Shown here: positions 34,701 to 44,544 of the stretch, one piece after another
How the letters are laid out: each line of letters begins with the position of its first letter
How positions within the stretch are numbered: position 1 is the stretch's first letter
Origin: Hygrophila difformis
Lineage: Eukaryota; Streptophyta; Magnoliopsida; Lamiales; Acanthaceae
DNA length: 64,000 nucleotides
Reading direction: 5' to 3'
NCBI GenBank assembly: GCA_030278955.1
Contig: JAOANR010000003.1
Coordinates: forward strand, 20,111,050 to 20,175,049
Translations under genes and position numbers: made by a program
Notes under the pieces: model-generated
The model's database searches: none
Seen by the model: the letters and a program-made list of their open reading frames with translations, nothing else
What the model was told of the DNA's origin: nothing

Positions 34701-34811
34701 AACGACGTCCGACGTTTAGCGATGTTCAGCTACGTACGTTCAGCGATGGTAGAGGAAAAGAGAGGAAGATTAAAAAAATAATAATAATAAGCAAATTTTT
34801 GTCCTCTAGTG

Positions 34812-34826
34812 AACTTGGTGGCTTTT
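34812..34826 (-). promoter_or_regulatory. Candidate TATA box for the antisense gene
   Basis: The plus strand GGCTTTTTATAAAG gives CTTTATAAAAAGCC on the minus strand, between the right LTR and the first antisense exon. It is about 70-90 bp upstream of the earliest exon sequence. The distance suits a pol II start, but no transcript evidence exists here. Confidence 0.4.
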
Positions 34827-34900
34827 TATAAAGACCTAAATAGGCCATGCCTATGTTAAACACGCAGATTCGTCTTAGGAAACCCTAAACAGACAAAATT

Positions 34901-34912
34901 GCGCGAGGGGGG
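34901..34912 (+). other. Tat element polypurine tract
   Basis: GCGCGAGGGGGG lies four bases before the right LTR, in the place of the plus-strand primer. Confidence 0.6.
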
Positions 34913-34916
34913 TATC

Positions 34917-35321
34917 TGGTAACCCAACGAATAAGTGATGCCCATTATGCAGTGGCCCAAGTAGATGTACCTCATTACCAGCCCAGTCCATATTGCAGAA
35001 GCGAGAATTAGAGTTATCGAGTTCAAATTTGTTGACTGCCAGTTGAAGTCCTAGAATGTGGCGACGTGGGGAAAACAAGAGAAGCCTGGAAGCAACTTAT
35101 AAGTTCCAGACGGCTTCCTAGAGGAAGGGGACCTCAACTTCTCCAAGAGAAATTGCATTTCATATTTTTAAGCTTTCTATATTTTGTTCATTTTTATTCT
35201 GCAGATCATTTATTTACAGCTTTCATGTATTTCCTTTCTGTAATCCGCAATTCTTGTAATTCATTTCAAAGTTCATCAATCAAAAGAGGTTCTTCCTCCT
35301 CTGCAAATTTCGTGATTAACA
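34917..35321 (+). repeat. Tat element 3' LTR
   Basis: 405 bp, TGGTAACC...GATTAACA, matching 12684-13087 with scattered differences. It is followed directly by the TSD ATTTA. Confidence 0.9.
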
Positions 35322-35326
35322 ATTTA

Positions 35327-35801
35327 AATGAGAGAGAATATTTTTTTTTTTTTTTGTTTTAAACTATGGACAATAGGAACTTTTATGAACTTGCAATACA
35401 GAGATCAAATGTACAACCAAACAATGAAAGAGTGAAATTAATAAACATTAATTTCTGCACCACAGTAAATTGAGCCATTTGAATTTTCAAGACAGGTTGA
35501 CAGAAACCCCTCTTCGTGTCATCATCTAATTCCTTCCACAAAACATTCAGATACATAATAATTACATGCTTGAATTTACAGGGAAAGCTTCAATTTGTAG
35601 CACTCTACTACTAGAAATTCATTAATGCCGAGTAATTTTTTTAAACAACAGAAAAGTGAATTCATTAATAAAATAGTAGTAGTAATTAAATTAAGATGAA
35701 ATTTTTGTGCATTACTTTGTCTGATCATTACAGCATATAGTTTTATATTGATAAGGATGTTCTTTTCCTATATAAAATTAATTGATAGAATTTACTGATG
35801 A
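35327..35801. other. 3' flank of the SHN-type gene
   Basis: A T run at 35341-35357 and AT-rich sequence. No other feature was recognised. The Tat element inserted about 480 bp beyond the SHN stop codon. Confidence 0.5.
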
Positions 35802-36567
35802 TTAGTTTCTGTTGAGGAGTTCTTCGATCATCTGCAGTGCGATCCTTTCCTCGTCCTTCATTCCATTCCTTGCGGTTTCGTTTGGCAGCGGCGGTGCCAC
35901 CGTGACCTCCGCCGTCTGCGGTTCACTATCGTCATTGTCCAAAGTTGGATTTTGATGGCTGGTCTTTTTCTTCCCCAATTCGACGGTCATGACCCACCTG
36001 CTCGAATCGGATCGCGACCCGGCCCGTTTCTGCCAGACACCAATGTGCGAATTCTCGGTGTCCAATCTCAGGCAGGTCATCGACGGCGACGGCGACTTGG
36101 TGCATTTCCGAAGCTTGGCGCTGAGGATCGACGACAGGGAAGCCGCCGCCGATGAGGGAGAGGAAACGTCATCACCACCGCCGCCATTGTCATGAGGCGC
36201 CGGAATCGGGAAATTCGTCTTGGCATTACGGCCGCTCATCAGGACCGCCGCCTCGTCGTACGCCCGCGCCGCCGCCTCCGCCGTCTCGAACGTTCCCAAC
36301 CACACCCGCCTTTTCCTGCCAAACAATCATCAATTGAATGAATTCACTACAAAATTCGATGAAAAATGCCAATTAGGGTTTGATCTCAAATTCCCCCGAA
36401 ATTGATACTCCATTTGCACATAATACAAATACAAACATAAATTACAAAAAATAATCAAAAAGAAAAATGTAGCAACAGAACACATACAAGAGAGGATGAC
36501 GAATCTCGGACACCCAGGAGCCCCAATGGCGCTGTCTGACCCCTCTGAACTTCTTACTTTGTACCAT
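35802..36567 (-). CDS. SHN: SHINE/WIN1-type AP2/ERF transcription factor
   Basis: There are two exons: 36488-36567 and 35802-36315, with a GT...AG intron 36316-36487. The spliced protein is 197 aa (the Arabidopsis SHN clade is about 190-200). It begins [27 protein letters not shown] and continues [20 protein letters not shown]. Together these are an almost complete AP2/ERF domain at residues about 6-63, including the YRG- and RAYD-type elements. The middle motif ([20 protein letters not shown] and [13 protein letters not shown]) and the C-terminal MIEELLNRN are diagnostic of SHN/WIN1 (ERF group V). Known: SHN/WIN1 factors activate cutin and wax genes in epidermis. The intron at the L-K junction inside the AP2 domain is the SHN position. 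The gene appears intact. Confidence 0.93.
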
Positions 36568-36658
36568 GATATCCAAACCAATTCAGACAAAAAAACCTCA
36601 AGTCTGAGATCCAGACAGTACGTACGTACACTGAGGAGAATGACGATGGTGCTTCAAT

Positions 36659-36698
36659 TATAAATAAATGTACTCCTACAGAAGTACTATATATTGTA
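36659..36698 (-). promoter_or_regulatory. Candidate SHN core promoter
   Basis: The minus strand carries CAATATATAG (36687-36696) and ATTTATTTATAATTG (about 36656-36670), both TATA-like, about 90-130 bp upstream of the start codon. The first would give a 5' UTR of about 90 nt. The assignment is positional only. Confidence 0.35.
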
Positions 36699-36699
36699 A

Positions 36700-37145
36700 G
36701 CACATAACGAGGCCAAGGAGGGAGAGGTACCTAGCTGGACTGCTTTAATGAGCGATACAGATTATACTAGTACTACTATACATACTATTATAAATTAAGA
36801 AATGCAGAATGAATAATAAAGGCATTTAATTTGAGGAGAATTGAAGGATATGTAGTAGTTCGTTGTCGGCGAGGTTTGCATCGTCAAGGGTCATTGCCAA
36901 TTGCCAATTGGTTGTCCTACGTTTATACTTCAACTATATAGACATATATAATCCAAAAATGTCCGTACAGCAACTAGCCATGGCAGTTTCTAGCTAGGTT
37001 TATCATTTAACCAGTCAGTTAGGGCCATCTTATATCATAAATTTATGAAGTATATAGAAAATGGATGGATACGTCATACGTGAACGTGAAGGCAATAATA
37101 CTCCATAAATGAGGGATCTGTGGGCAGGCCTAGTCTGGTCTACTG
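36700..37145. other. SHN upstream region without recognised repeats
   Basis: It is AT-rich with direct ACTACTA-type runs. No ORF or repeat family was recognised. It is likely part of the SHN promoter. Confidence 0.45.
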
Positions 37146-37153
37146 GTTCGATG

Positions 37154-37744
37154 TAGGGGCGGGTCGGTACCGTATACCGAATAAATTTCGCCGTACCGTA
37201 GATCGTATCGAAATTTACGGTATGGAAAATTTCATACCGTTGCCGTACCGAAACTTTCGGTATGCCGAAGATCGGTATACCGAAGATTTCGGTATGAAAT
37301 ATTTCCTTACCGTTACCGTACTGACATTTTGATAAGTTCAGTATATACCGCTATACCGATCATTCGGTACATACTGACATACCGATACCACGGTATATAC
37401 CGATATATTGAACATTCGGAACATTCGGTATATACCGTCATACCAATGTATAGGGTTAAATATGTAAAATTATATATATTTTACGGTAAGTTCGGTATAT
37501 ACCGATATATCGAACAATCGGTATATACCAAGAGATCGGTATCGCGGTATATACCGATATACCAAACCTTCGGTACATACCGATATACCAATACCGCGGT
37601 ATATACCGAAGTTCGGTATACTTACGGTATACCGCGGTATCAAAAATTTTATACCGTTACCGTACCGAAAACTTACGGTATATTCAGTATTTTTTCGATA
37701 AAATATGTGCGGTATACGGTATTTTCGGTATTTTTCCAGCCCTA
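37154..37744. mobile_element. hAT-type MITE built from CGGTATACCG repeats
   Basis: The ends TAGGGGCGGGTCGGTACCG and TTTTTCCAGCCCTA are inverted. A perfect 8-bp TSD GTTCGATG lies at 37146-37153 and 37745-37752. The interior is nearly all CGGTATA / TATACCG words in both orientations, giving extensive self-complementarity. ORFs here are artefacts of the repeat. Confidence 0.88.
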
Positions 37745-37752
37745 GTTCGATG

Positions 37753-38041
37753 TATCATCAGTTAGGTGCCATTACATTATATTGAGCCAAGATTAATGGG
37801 GATTGCCATTTGTGTACTACTGATGTAAGATGGCATGTGGGCAGTGGGAATGCTTAAATTCCTTGTCTGCTCATTACATATGCTCCAGTATAAAACAAAA
37901 ACCCTCGTGATCAATCCCGGGCTTTAATTAAGTTTGTTTAGCCACAATTGTAATTAATTAATTAATCCATCTACTTTCGGTGGGGTGCCAACAGGCAATG
38001 GAATACTCCCTTTTAAGCTTTAAAGTAACTAGTACTATGTG
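37753..38041. other. Spacer
   Basis: No gene or repeat was recognised. Two short TAATTAATTAATTAAT runs occur near 37950. Confidence 0.5.
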
Positions 38042-38848
38042 TTAAATGACTCGAATTTCATATATACATTGTTTATACAATTCATAAACCCCATGTAATC
38101 TCATCCGATCATCCCGTAACAATGCCGATACTGCACCAGATGGAGAGTGCTTGATAGCGGGCTCCGACGATGTTGTGCAATGCTGTGATAATTCAATATC
38201 ATTAGCCAGAGATGGTGTTGCGGAAAATGATGACAATGTAGAGGCGGTTATCGAAACATGCTCTCCGATTCGTTTATAATAAGTGATGCCGCCGATTGTT
38301 GTATAGTCGAAGCCGGATACTGCCGTGTTGCACCGATATTTGTCAGGTACCATATCAAGATGTTTAAACTTATCCACGAATATGATACCTCAAACTGTAT
38401 GCTATGAATTCAGTTTGTATTTGTATGAGAATGAGTCGACAAACGTTTGTGTGGAGCACAAAATCTGCATAGCATATGACGATCAGAATTTTTGTGTGCA
38501 AAAAGTAAAGTTTGGCATAATTTGATTTTGGATGATAATGATCTATGATGCAAAAAATAGCGTGATGTTTTTTTAATACTGAAGTGATTATTTCATCCTA
38601 ATAACTTGCAGATTTCTTATCCAAAAAAATAACTTGCGGATATAAAGGACTTCGAACACCGTAAATTCAAGAGTATTAGAGATGCCTACAATGCATACTG
38701 CAATTTCGCACACAGTCGTAGGTTTTTGGACGCGACTATTGAAATACCACACCTTCCTCCAGAGTGAATCGGCCACAAAAAACACCCAATGGTTGTCACA
38801 CAGACGGGGAAAAAAATCAACAGAGCATATATGACCATTAGATTGCAA
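38042..38848 (-). pseudogene. Ulp1-like (C48) cysteine-protease fragment and a possible second exon
   Basis: The minus strand 38588-38848 encodes ICSVDFFPRLCDNHWVFFVA and WRKVWYFNSRVQ. The HWVFFV and VWYFNS blocks resemble the histidine strand and following strand of plant Ulp1/C48 peptidases, many of which come from Mutator-type elements. The active-site Cys region is missing. A second minus-strand ORF at 38042-38377 (FKHLDMVPDKYRCNTAVSGF) has no recognised domain and could be an unrelated exon. I rate the C48 call as moderate and consider the locus a fragment. Confidence 0.45.
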
Positions 38849-39451
38849 AATAAGACAGCATTTAAAACTTGTTCATATATCATGAAGGAAGGAAAAAGAA
38901 CATTTTATAAGGCGTGGGCAACACATATCATATGCGTTCACAACACAGTGGTGTAGTCAGTACCTGTGATACCACTTTCAGTAGGTGTAAGTGTAGCTTG
39001 ACATCAGGGGAAAAAAACATACCCCCTGAATAATTACATCATGTGTATGCAAACTAAATAGCACAAAGAAATGGTGAGAATAACATAAAATGAAATAAAT
39101 CTGCAACACAAGTGAAACTATTGATAATTAATCGTATACTAGATTTATTCGCCCGCTACGCACGAGTGTTGAAGAAATATGACGATATAAAATGAGAATA
39201 TAGTGTTATTGGATTACATGAGATTCAAAGTCGTTTGCTTAATAGTGGTTGGAATGTATGCAACAAAAAATAAAAGGAAAATAAAGGAGATAATAAAATG
39301 AATGAAGAAAATTCAAACCCAAGTGGACATAATATAAAATAAATTATTTTTACTGTTAAAAAATTAAATATATATAGTTTTATTTCATATCTAAAATGAT
39401 GAGAGCAAGTGGAAAATAAATACCCCTTAACTATTCAAAATTAGTAAAAAT
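38849..39451. other. Spacer
   Basis: AT-rich. TTTATTCGCCCGCTACGCACG near 39145 looks like a repeat terminus, but no partner end was found. Short words from about 39060-39115 recur, diverged, at 41925-41955. Confidence 0.4.
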
Positions 39452-39453
39452 TA

Positions 39454-40028
39454 CTCCACCCGTCCCACTAATTCTGTCTTACTTTCCTTTTTGGTCCGTC
39501 GTCCCACTACAATTGTCACATTTCCTTTTTTAGGAAAAACTTACTCCATAAACATCAACTAAAACATCGCATCAACTAATTACTCCGCTTTATCACAATA
39601 ACTCATTATATCTAAAATACCATGGGAAAAAGCCAATATGATCCCACAACTTTCGTGTATTTTTCAAATGATCCCATAATTTTGCACTTCACTTAATCCA
39701 TCCAATATGTTTGCTAATTCTCGCCCAAATGATCCTGTCGGAGGTTAATTGCGAGGATTAATGGGTAAATCATCCCATAACTTTCGTCTGTTTCGCGAAT
39801 GGTCCATTAATTAACCCATTAATCTTTGCGACACGTCAGCCTGGGAGATCATTAATCTCGGATGAGATCATTTGGGCGAGGATTGACAAACATATTAGAT
39901 GAATTAAGTGAAGTGCAAATTTATGAGACCATTTGAGAAACACACAAAAGTTGTGGGATCATATTGGCTTTTTTTCCCAAAATACCATGCCCAAAAGTTA
40001 TGGGACGGTATTACAGGAATTGATGGAG
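39454..40028. mobile_element. Stowaway-like MITE interrupted by a Mutator-type MITE
   Basis: It begins CTCCACCCGTCCCACTAATTC and ends GGAATTGATGGAG, with TA on both sides. Bases 39624-39978 are a later insertion, so the host MITE is about 210 bp. Confidence 0.75.
39624..39978. mobile_element. Mutator-type long-TIR MITE, 355 bp
   Basis: The ends GGGAAAAAGCCAATATGATC and GATCATATTGGC(T)nCCC are inverted, and the similarity continues for about 110 bp (CCCACAACTTT, CACTTCACTTAAT, CGCCCAAATGATC). The TSD is a perfect 10-bp AAAATACCAT (39614-39623 and 39979-39988), typical of Mutator-like elements. It is non-coding. Confidence 0.85.
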
Positions 40029-40030
40029 TA

Positions 40031-41292
40031 TATTTTTCATTATTAAGGTTCTAAAAAATATTAGTTTACTCCCTAATATGTTGTAAATTTTCAGTATTAT
40101 CACCAAGGTTTAAAAAAATATTATTTATACTTTATTGTTATAGTTTCAACATTTAAAACTTATATTTTATTACGTAATGTATTTTAAATTTTTGTTGTGA
40201 TTAATTTTTAAAGATATTACAATACATGCAATTTAATTTATCATTCATTGTATATTATTTTATTATGTTAAATAGTATAATTTATTTTTATTAGTTAACT
40301 ATATTTTTTTGTATTTAAATTAAAAGGGGAAATTAATTACTAAATACTGTATATTGTTTTCAAATTCTTGCGCTAATGCGGAACTTTTCAAAAATGAATG
40401 GGTGAAATGAGATTTTTTCCAAATTCTTAGGACCAAAATGAGATATTTTTTTTTAATTGATGAGGTCTAATTTGATATTTTAAAAGGTAGAAGGGTAGAA
40501 ATTTTAAACTAAATAAAGTTTAGATTTATTTTTTGTCAAAAAATTTTTAAGGGTATAAATGGCCAAACTTGATAAGTTTATAGTTATATTTATGTTTGAC
40601 TGTTTACTTTAGGCTATTTTTTGTGAAAAATAAAATGTTAAATGATGTTTGATTGAATTCATATATTTTATTATTCCATGTTTTGACATTAACACGATCA
40701 CTTAATATTATAGCTGTTTTGGGTAAAAATATTGCTACAACCCTAAACTATTTATGGTTACCACAAATCTCTACATATTGTTTATACTAATATACTTCTT
40801 ATATTCTTTTACAGTACAAATTATTTATTTATAAAAAAATTGTATAACAATTTACTCCGAATTTTATATATATTTTTATTTTATACTGAAATAGATGAGG
40901 ATTACTGGATTAATGATATTATGTCTAATAATTAAACTATGATGTGTTTTAGTCTTTTTTTCCTTTTCTTTCTTTTCTTCTTTAAAAAGAAAAAAAAAAT
41001 TATGTAGAATTTGTTTAGAATATATGGTATAAAAATTTTAGGTTATTAGTCATTTTATATTAGTCAATATTTATTTGGTCAATTTAATGTTTACATCATA
41101 TTTTCAATAAAATATTTTTATCTAAAATATCATTATTATATTTCTTGTATTGATATATGATTATATATTTTCCAGACATAAATTTTTAACCTATTTAACT
41201 TTATTTAATAATATTATAATATTAATATTTTTTAAAATATTATGTATACAATCAAATAATTTATATATATATTTTTAATCAATTATATCTTT
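40031..41292. other. Very AT-rich spacer
   Basis: No ORF, RNA gene or bounded repeat was seen. It is probably decayed transposon DNA. Confidence 0.5.
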
Positions 41293-41842
41293 TTAAAATA
41301 TATATGAAGATTTTCTCAAGATTTTGTTATATTAATAGATAGATTTATTTTCTAAATATTGATATGATGATGTGTCCGATGACGTGTAATTAGTCAGCAG
41401 ATTAAGTGTGAACCCAGTCTGCCTATGTGTTTTAATAAGAGCCGTTGATTTAAAAATGAACATATAATGACTGATTAATCCTTTAAAATTAAGAATGATG
41501 AATTAAATTTAATAAGGATAAAAGAGTCTACACATGCCAAAAAGTATTCAGGATTTATTATATAGATTTAAAATATATATGAAGATTTTCTCAAAATTTT
41601 GTTATATTAATAGATAGATTTATTTTCTAAATATAGATATTGATGATGTGTCCGATGACGTGTAATTAGTCAGCAGATTACGTGTGAACCCAGTCTGCCT
41701 ATGTGTTTAATAAGAGTCGTTGATATAAAAATGAGCATATAATGACTGATTAACCCTTTAAAATTAAGTATGATGAATTAAATTTAATAAGGATAAAAGA
41801 GTCTGCACAAGCCAAAAAGTATTCAGGATTTATTATATAGAT
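41293..41842. repeat. Tandem duplication of a ~275-bp unit
   Basis: The units are about 41293-41567 and 41568-41842. Both run from AAAATATATATGAAGATTTT through GATGTGTCCGATGACGTG and GTGAACCCAGTCTGCCTATG to CAGGATTTATTATATAG. They differ by scattered substitutions and one-base indels. No TSD is needed, so unequal exchange or slippage is likely. Confidence 0.85.
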
Positions 41843-42743
41843 ATAGATATTTCAAGATATCACATAATAAACGTTATGACATCATATATTATGTAGTTCT
41901 GAAGCACATAATATTGATGCTGACACAAATGAAATGAATCCGCAAAACAAGTGGAAAATTGACAAATGAGCGTTTATATTTTCATATATCACATAATAAA
42001 CGGTATGACAACACATACTATGTTGCTCTTAAGCACAGACTATGATACTGACATCACAGGTTTGCAATTTAGGTAGTGTTAAATCATGCGAATCAGAATC
42101 AGAATCGAGCATCGCAAACCAGGGGAATGTGCGAGTGAAGATAAAACTTTTAAGATTCAAATTTTTTAAGGATATACAACTTTTAAAAAAATGATAAGGG
42201 CTAAGACAAAAAGTGGTCCAAAATGAATAAGGGCGGGTGAAGATAAAAATCTCACACAAAATCTATTGTTAAAATTAAAAAAATGTAGAATCTTCTTTAA
42301 TTTGGAAAACAATGTTGGCCCACCACATGTGTATCCCTACATAAAATAGTCCCACGATTCAGGGAAAAAAATGAAAGCATCCATTCATTTGACATAAATT
42401 AATAAAGTATAAAAAAGGAAAACAAAAGTAATTTCTACTGCCATATGTAAAAAAAAAAATTAAAAAATAGCACATATTTGCCATTGACATAGCAAGTCTG
42501 ATATCCTGACTCAGGATACAAACTCATTACTTGTTTAAACTTTAGAATGACTCCATAATGGAGGTTGATCAAGATTCCTAACCATACTTCAATAGTTTAA
42601 ACTTTAAATGACTTACATATAAAATATATATATATGTCAATATTACTTGAAAAGATACTACTAATAATTTTTCAAATATTATTTTATTTTAATTGAAATT
42701 AACGGGGACAAAAGGTATGCACTATATAGCTACGGTTGTATAC
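41843..42743. other. Spacer
   Basis: No recognised gene or repeat. A minus-strand ORF at 42029-42259 shows no domain. Confidence 0.45.
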
Positions 42744-42759
42744 ATACATGGCTTCAATT

Positions 42760-42926
42760 TTTTTTAAACACTGACACTCATATATCAGTAAAGGTGTGTG
42801 AGAGTCCAAACTATACAAATTATAAAGGAAAATAAATGGGAGGGATAGGGGCCGGGTGAGAATCAAACACCCCAACTATAAAGTTGGAATTCATGGACAT
42901 GACCATTGGGGCAAGTCTCCATTCCC
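42760..42926 (-). mobile_element. SINE copy 4
   Basis: On the minus strand it reads GAGACTTGCCCCAATGGTCA (A-box side), TTTGATTCTCACCCGGCCC (B-box side), CTATCCCTCCC, and an A tail at 42760-42767. The 16-bp TSD ATACATGGCTTCAATT lies at 42744-42759 and 42927-42942. Confidence 0.85.
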
Positions 42927-43242
42927 ATACATGGCTTCAATTGTTTCATGCTTCAAATGATAATTTTGGGTTTTTATTTTTTTATTTATTTTGAAACCTA
43001 GCTATAGGAGCTTAAAGAAAAGAAAAACAATCGAATAGATGGATATAATGAGGACTATAGAAGTTGGTTTATATACTACTTGAAAAATTATGATTTTGGT
43101 AGCTAAACTATGATAGCTAATGAATTTCGATTGCTAAACCTGTGGTAGCTAAATAATTTAATTCGGGGCCAAATTCGGTCCTAACCTAAAAATTTTGGTT
43201 GATAGAATAGAAAATTTTTGTAGTATTTGTAAATTAGATTAA

Positions 43243-44420
43243 GAGGTAATAACTAAAATAGGCCACCAGAAGGAGTCATTTCCACTTTTAGGCCACGATA
43301 TTTTGATTTAGGAAAATAGGCTATTAGATGGATTTCGGGCCTGAATTTAGGCCATTGGGCTAGAATTCGGGCTGGCCTAAAAGTGGAAATGACTCATTCT
43401 AGTGGCATATTTTAGTTTTTTTTGAATTATTTTTTATTTTATTTAATTAAAATAAATAATAATCATTTTTTGACATTATTTATGTCCTACTTTCTTTATT
43501 TTTGTTCCAACATTTTTATATCCATTTTAAAAATAATTAAATATTAATTACCAAATATACACATCATATCGTATTAATAAATAAATATATTAAACTTTCA
43601 AACCCATTACCATTAATAATTCTCTTCCAACCTACAACCATATATTAGTAAACCACACATAAATAAATAAATTATTGTAAATTGATTACAACCGCATTAT
43701 ATAAATTCTTAAGCTACATTTTTAACCCTAATATATCCTTGTATTTAATAATAATTATCCCTGCATAAAGTACCATTCTGAAAATTTTGGGATACTTATA
43801 ATATAACATGTTTATTTTTTAATTTATAATTTATTTGAATATGTGTTTGTTTTACTTATTTTATAATATATTTGAATTAATATTTATTTCTTATATTACT
43901 CTATTCGTCACATTTTTAGTGTTAAAAAAAATTAACTTAAAAATTTATATAATATGATTGTAATGAGTTTACAATTTTAATTAATTTATTTATATGTGAT
44001 TTACTGATATGTGGTTGTGGGGTGGACATGAATTATTAATGGTAGAGGGTAATTTGAAGGTTAATATATTTATTTATTAATGTAAGGTGATGGGTAGGTT
44101 TGACGATTAATATTTAATTATTTTTAAAATGAAATGAAATAAAAATATTGGAATAAGAAAGAAAAAAGTAGGATATAAATAATGACACAAAATGAGTATT
44201 ATTTATTTTAATTACATAAAATAAAAAAATAATTGAAAAAAACTAAAAAATGCCACTAGAAGGGGTCATTTCCATTTTTAGGCCATCGCAGCCCGAATTC
44301 CAGCCCAATGGCCTAAATTCAGGCCCGAAATCCTTCTAATGACCTATTTTCCTAAATCAAAATATCGTGGCCTAAAAGTGGAAATGACTCCTTCTGGTGG
44401 TCTATTTTAGTTATTACCTC
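43243..44420. mobile_element. Mutator-like element with ~200-bp TIRs, non-coding
   Basis: The ends GAGGTAATAACTAAAATAGG / CCTATTTTAGTTATTACCTC-like are inverted and stay similar for about 200 bp. They carry GTCATTTCCACTTTTAGGCC and AGGCCCGAAATCC on the opposite side. The 9-bp TSD TTAGATTAA is perfect (43234-43242 and 44421-44429). The interior is AT-rich without transposase. Each TIR itself contains a palindromic block (AGTGGAAATGACT both ways). Confidence 0.88.
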
Positions 44421-44544
44421 TTAGATTAATTGTCTTATTTATACATACAAACATATCATTTTTTTTGGTAAAGATGCCGTTTTGCCACAAAAATATAATA
44501 TTTTTTTTTATACAAATCTATACTATTTTTTATCAATTCCGTTA

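Larger units (their letters stand above)
30014..34740 (-). pseudogene. Antisense multi-exon gene with plant mobile domain (PMD) in the Tat element
   Basis: At least nine exons can be placed by GT...AG sites and phase: about 34185-34740, 33868-34105, 33572-33775, about 31755-33491, 31344-31675, 31188-31268, 31024-31116, 30859-30942 and 30014-30789. The product would have Ala/Thr/Ser/Pro-rich N-terminal modules, a PMD (aminotransferase-like) core (GPTILDVAMITGLLVVG, FLLMWFSRFIIYSTAG), a basic patch PPLSRKRHR, an acidic region, short Gln-ending modules and a coiled-coil tail (AERDIAKAKRVIADRRRTIQ). Known: Tat elements can carry antisense ORFs, and PMD genes occur in Gypsy and Mutator elements. 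Frame breaks near 33007-33080 and 32440, a TAG in place of the usual CAG at the end of exon 33572-33775, and one break in the last exon suggest recent inactivation. The PMD function (nuclear, possibly silencing-related) is inferred. Confidence 0.72.
12684..35321 (+). mobile_element. Tat-lineage Ty3/Gypsy element with nested insertions
   Basis: The LTRs are 12684-13087 and 34917-35321. The 5-bp TSD is ATTTA at 12679-12683 and 35322-35326. The order is LTR, primer site, gag, protease, RT, RNase H, second RNase H, integrase, a long 3' region with an antisense gene, a purine tract and LTR. The tandem RNase H pair and the antisense extra ORF are hallmarks of the Tat lineage. The 22.6-kb span shrinks to about 13.3 kb without the nested Athila-like element (14835-23337) and hAT MITE (24557-25364). 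The two LTRs differ visibly (for example TGTTAACCC versus TGGTAACCC), more than those of the nested element, fitting an older insertion. Gag and pol carry many breaks. Confidence 0.9.

Noticed and set aside
37120..37745. ORFs of 70 and 138 aa
   Set aside because: They are translations of the CGGTATACCG-rich hAT MITE and show no domain.
39135..39175. Palindromic CGCCCGCTACGCACG as a Helitron or RTE end
   Set aside because: No partner terminus, no CTRR end with hairpin and no TSD could be seen.
40031..41292. AT-rich region as a replication origin or matrix attachment region
   Set aside because: AT content alone does not support a call; no specific motif was recognised.
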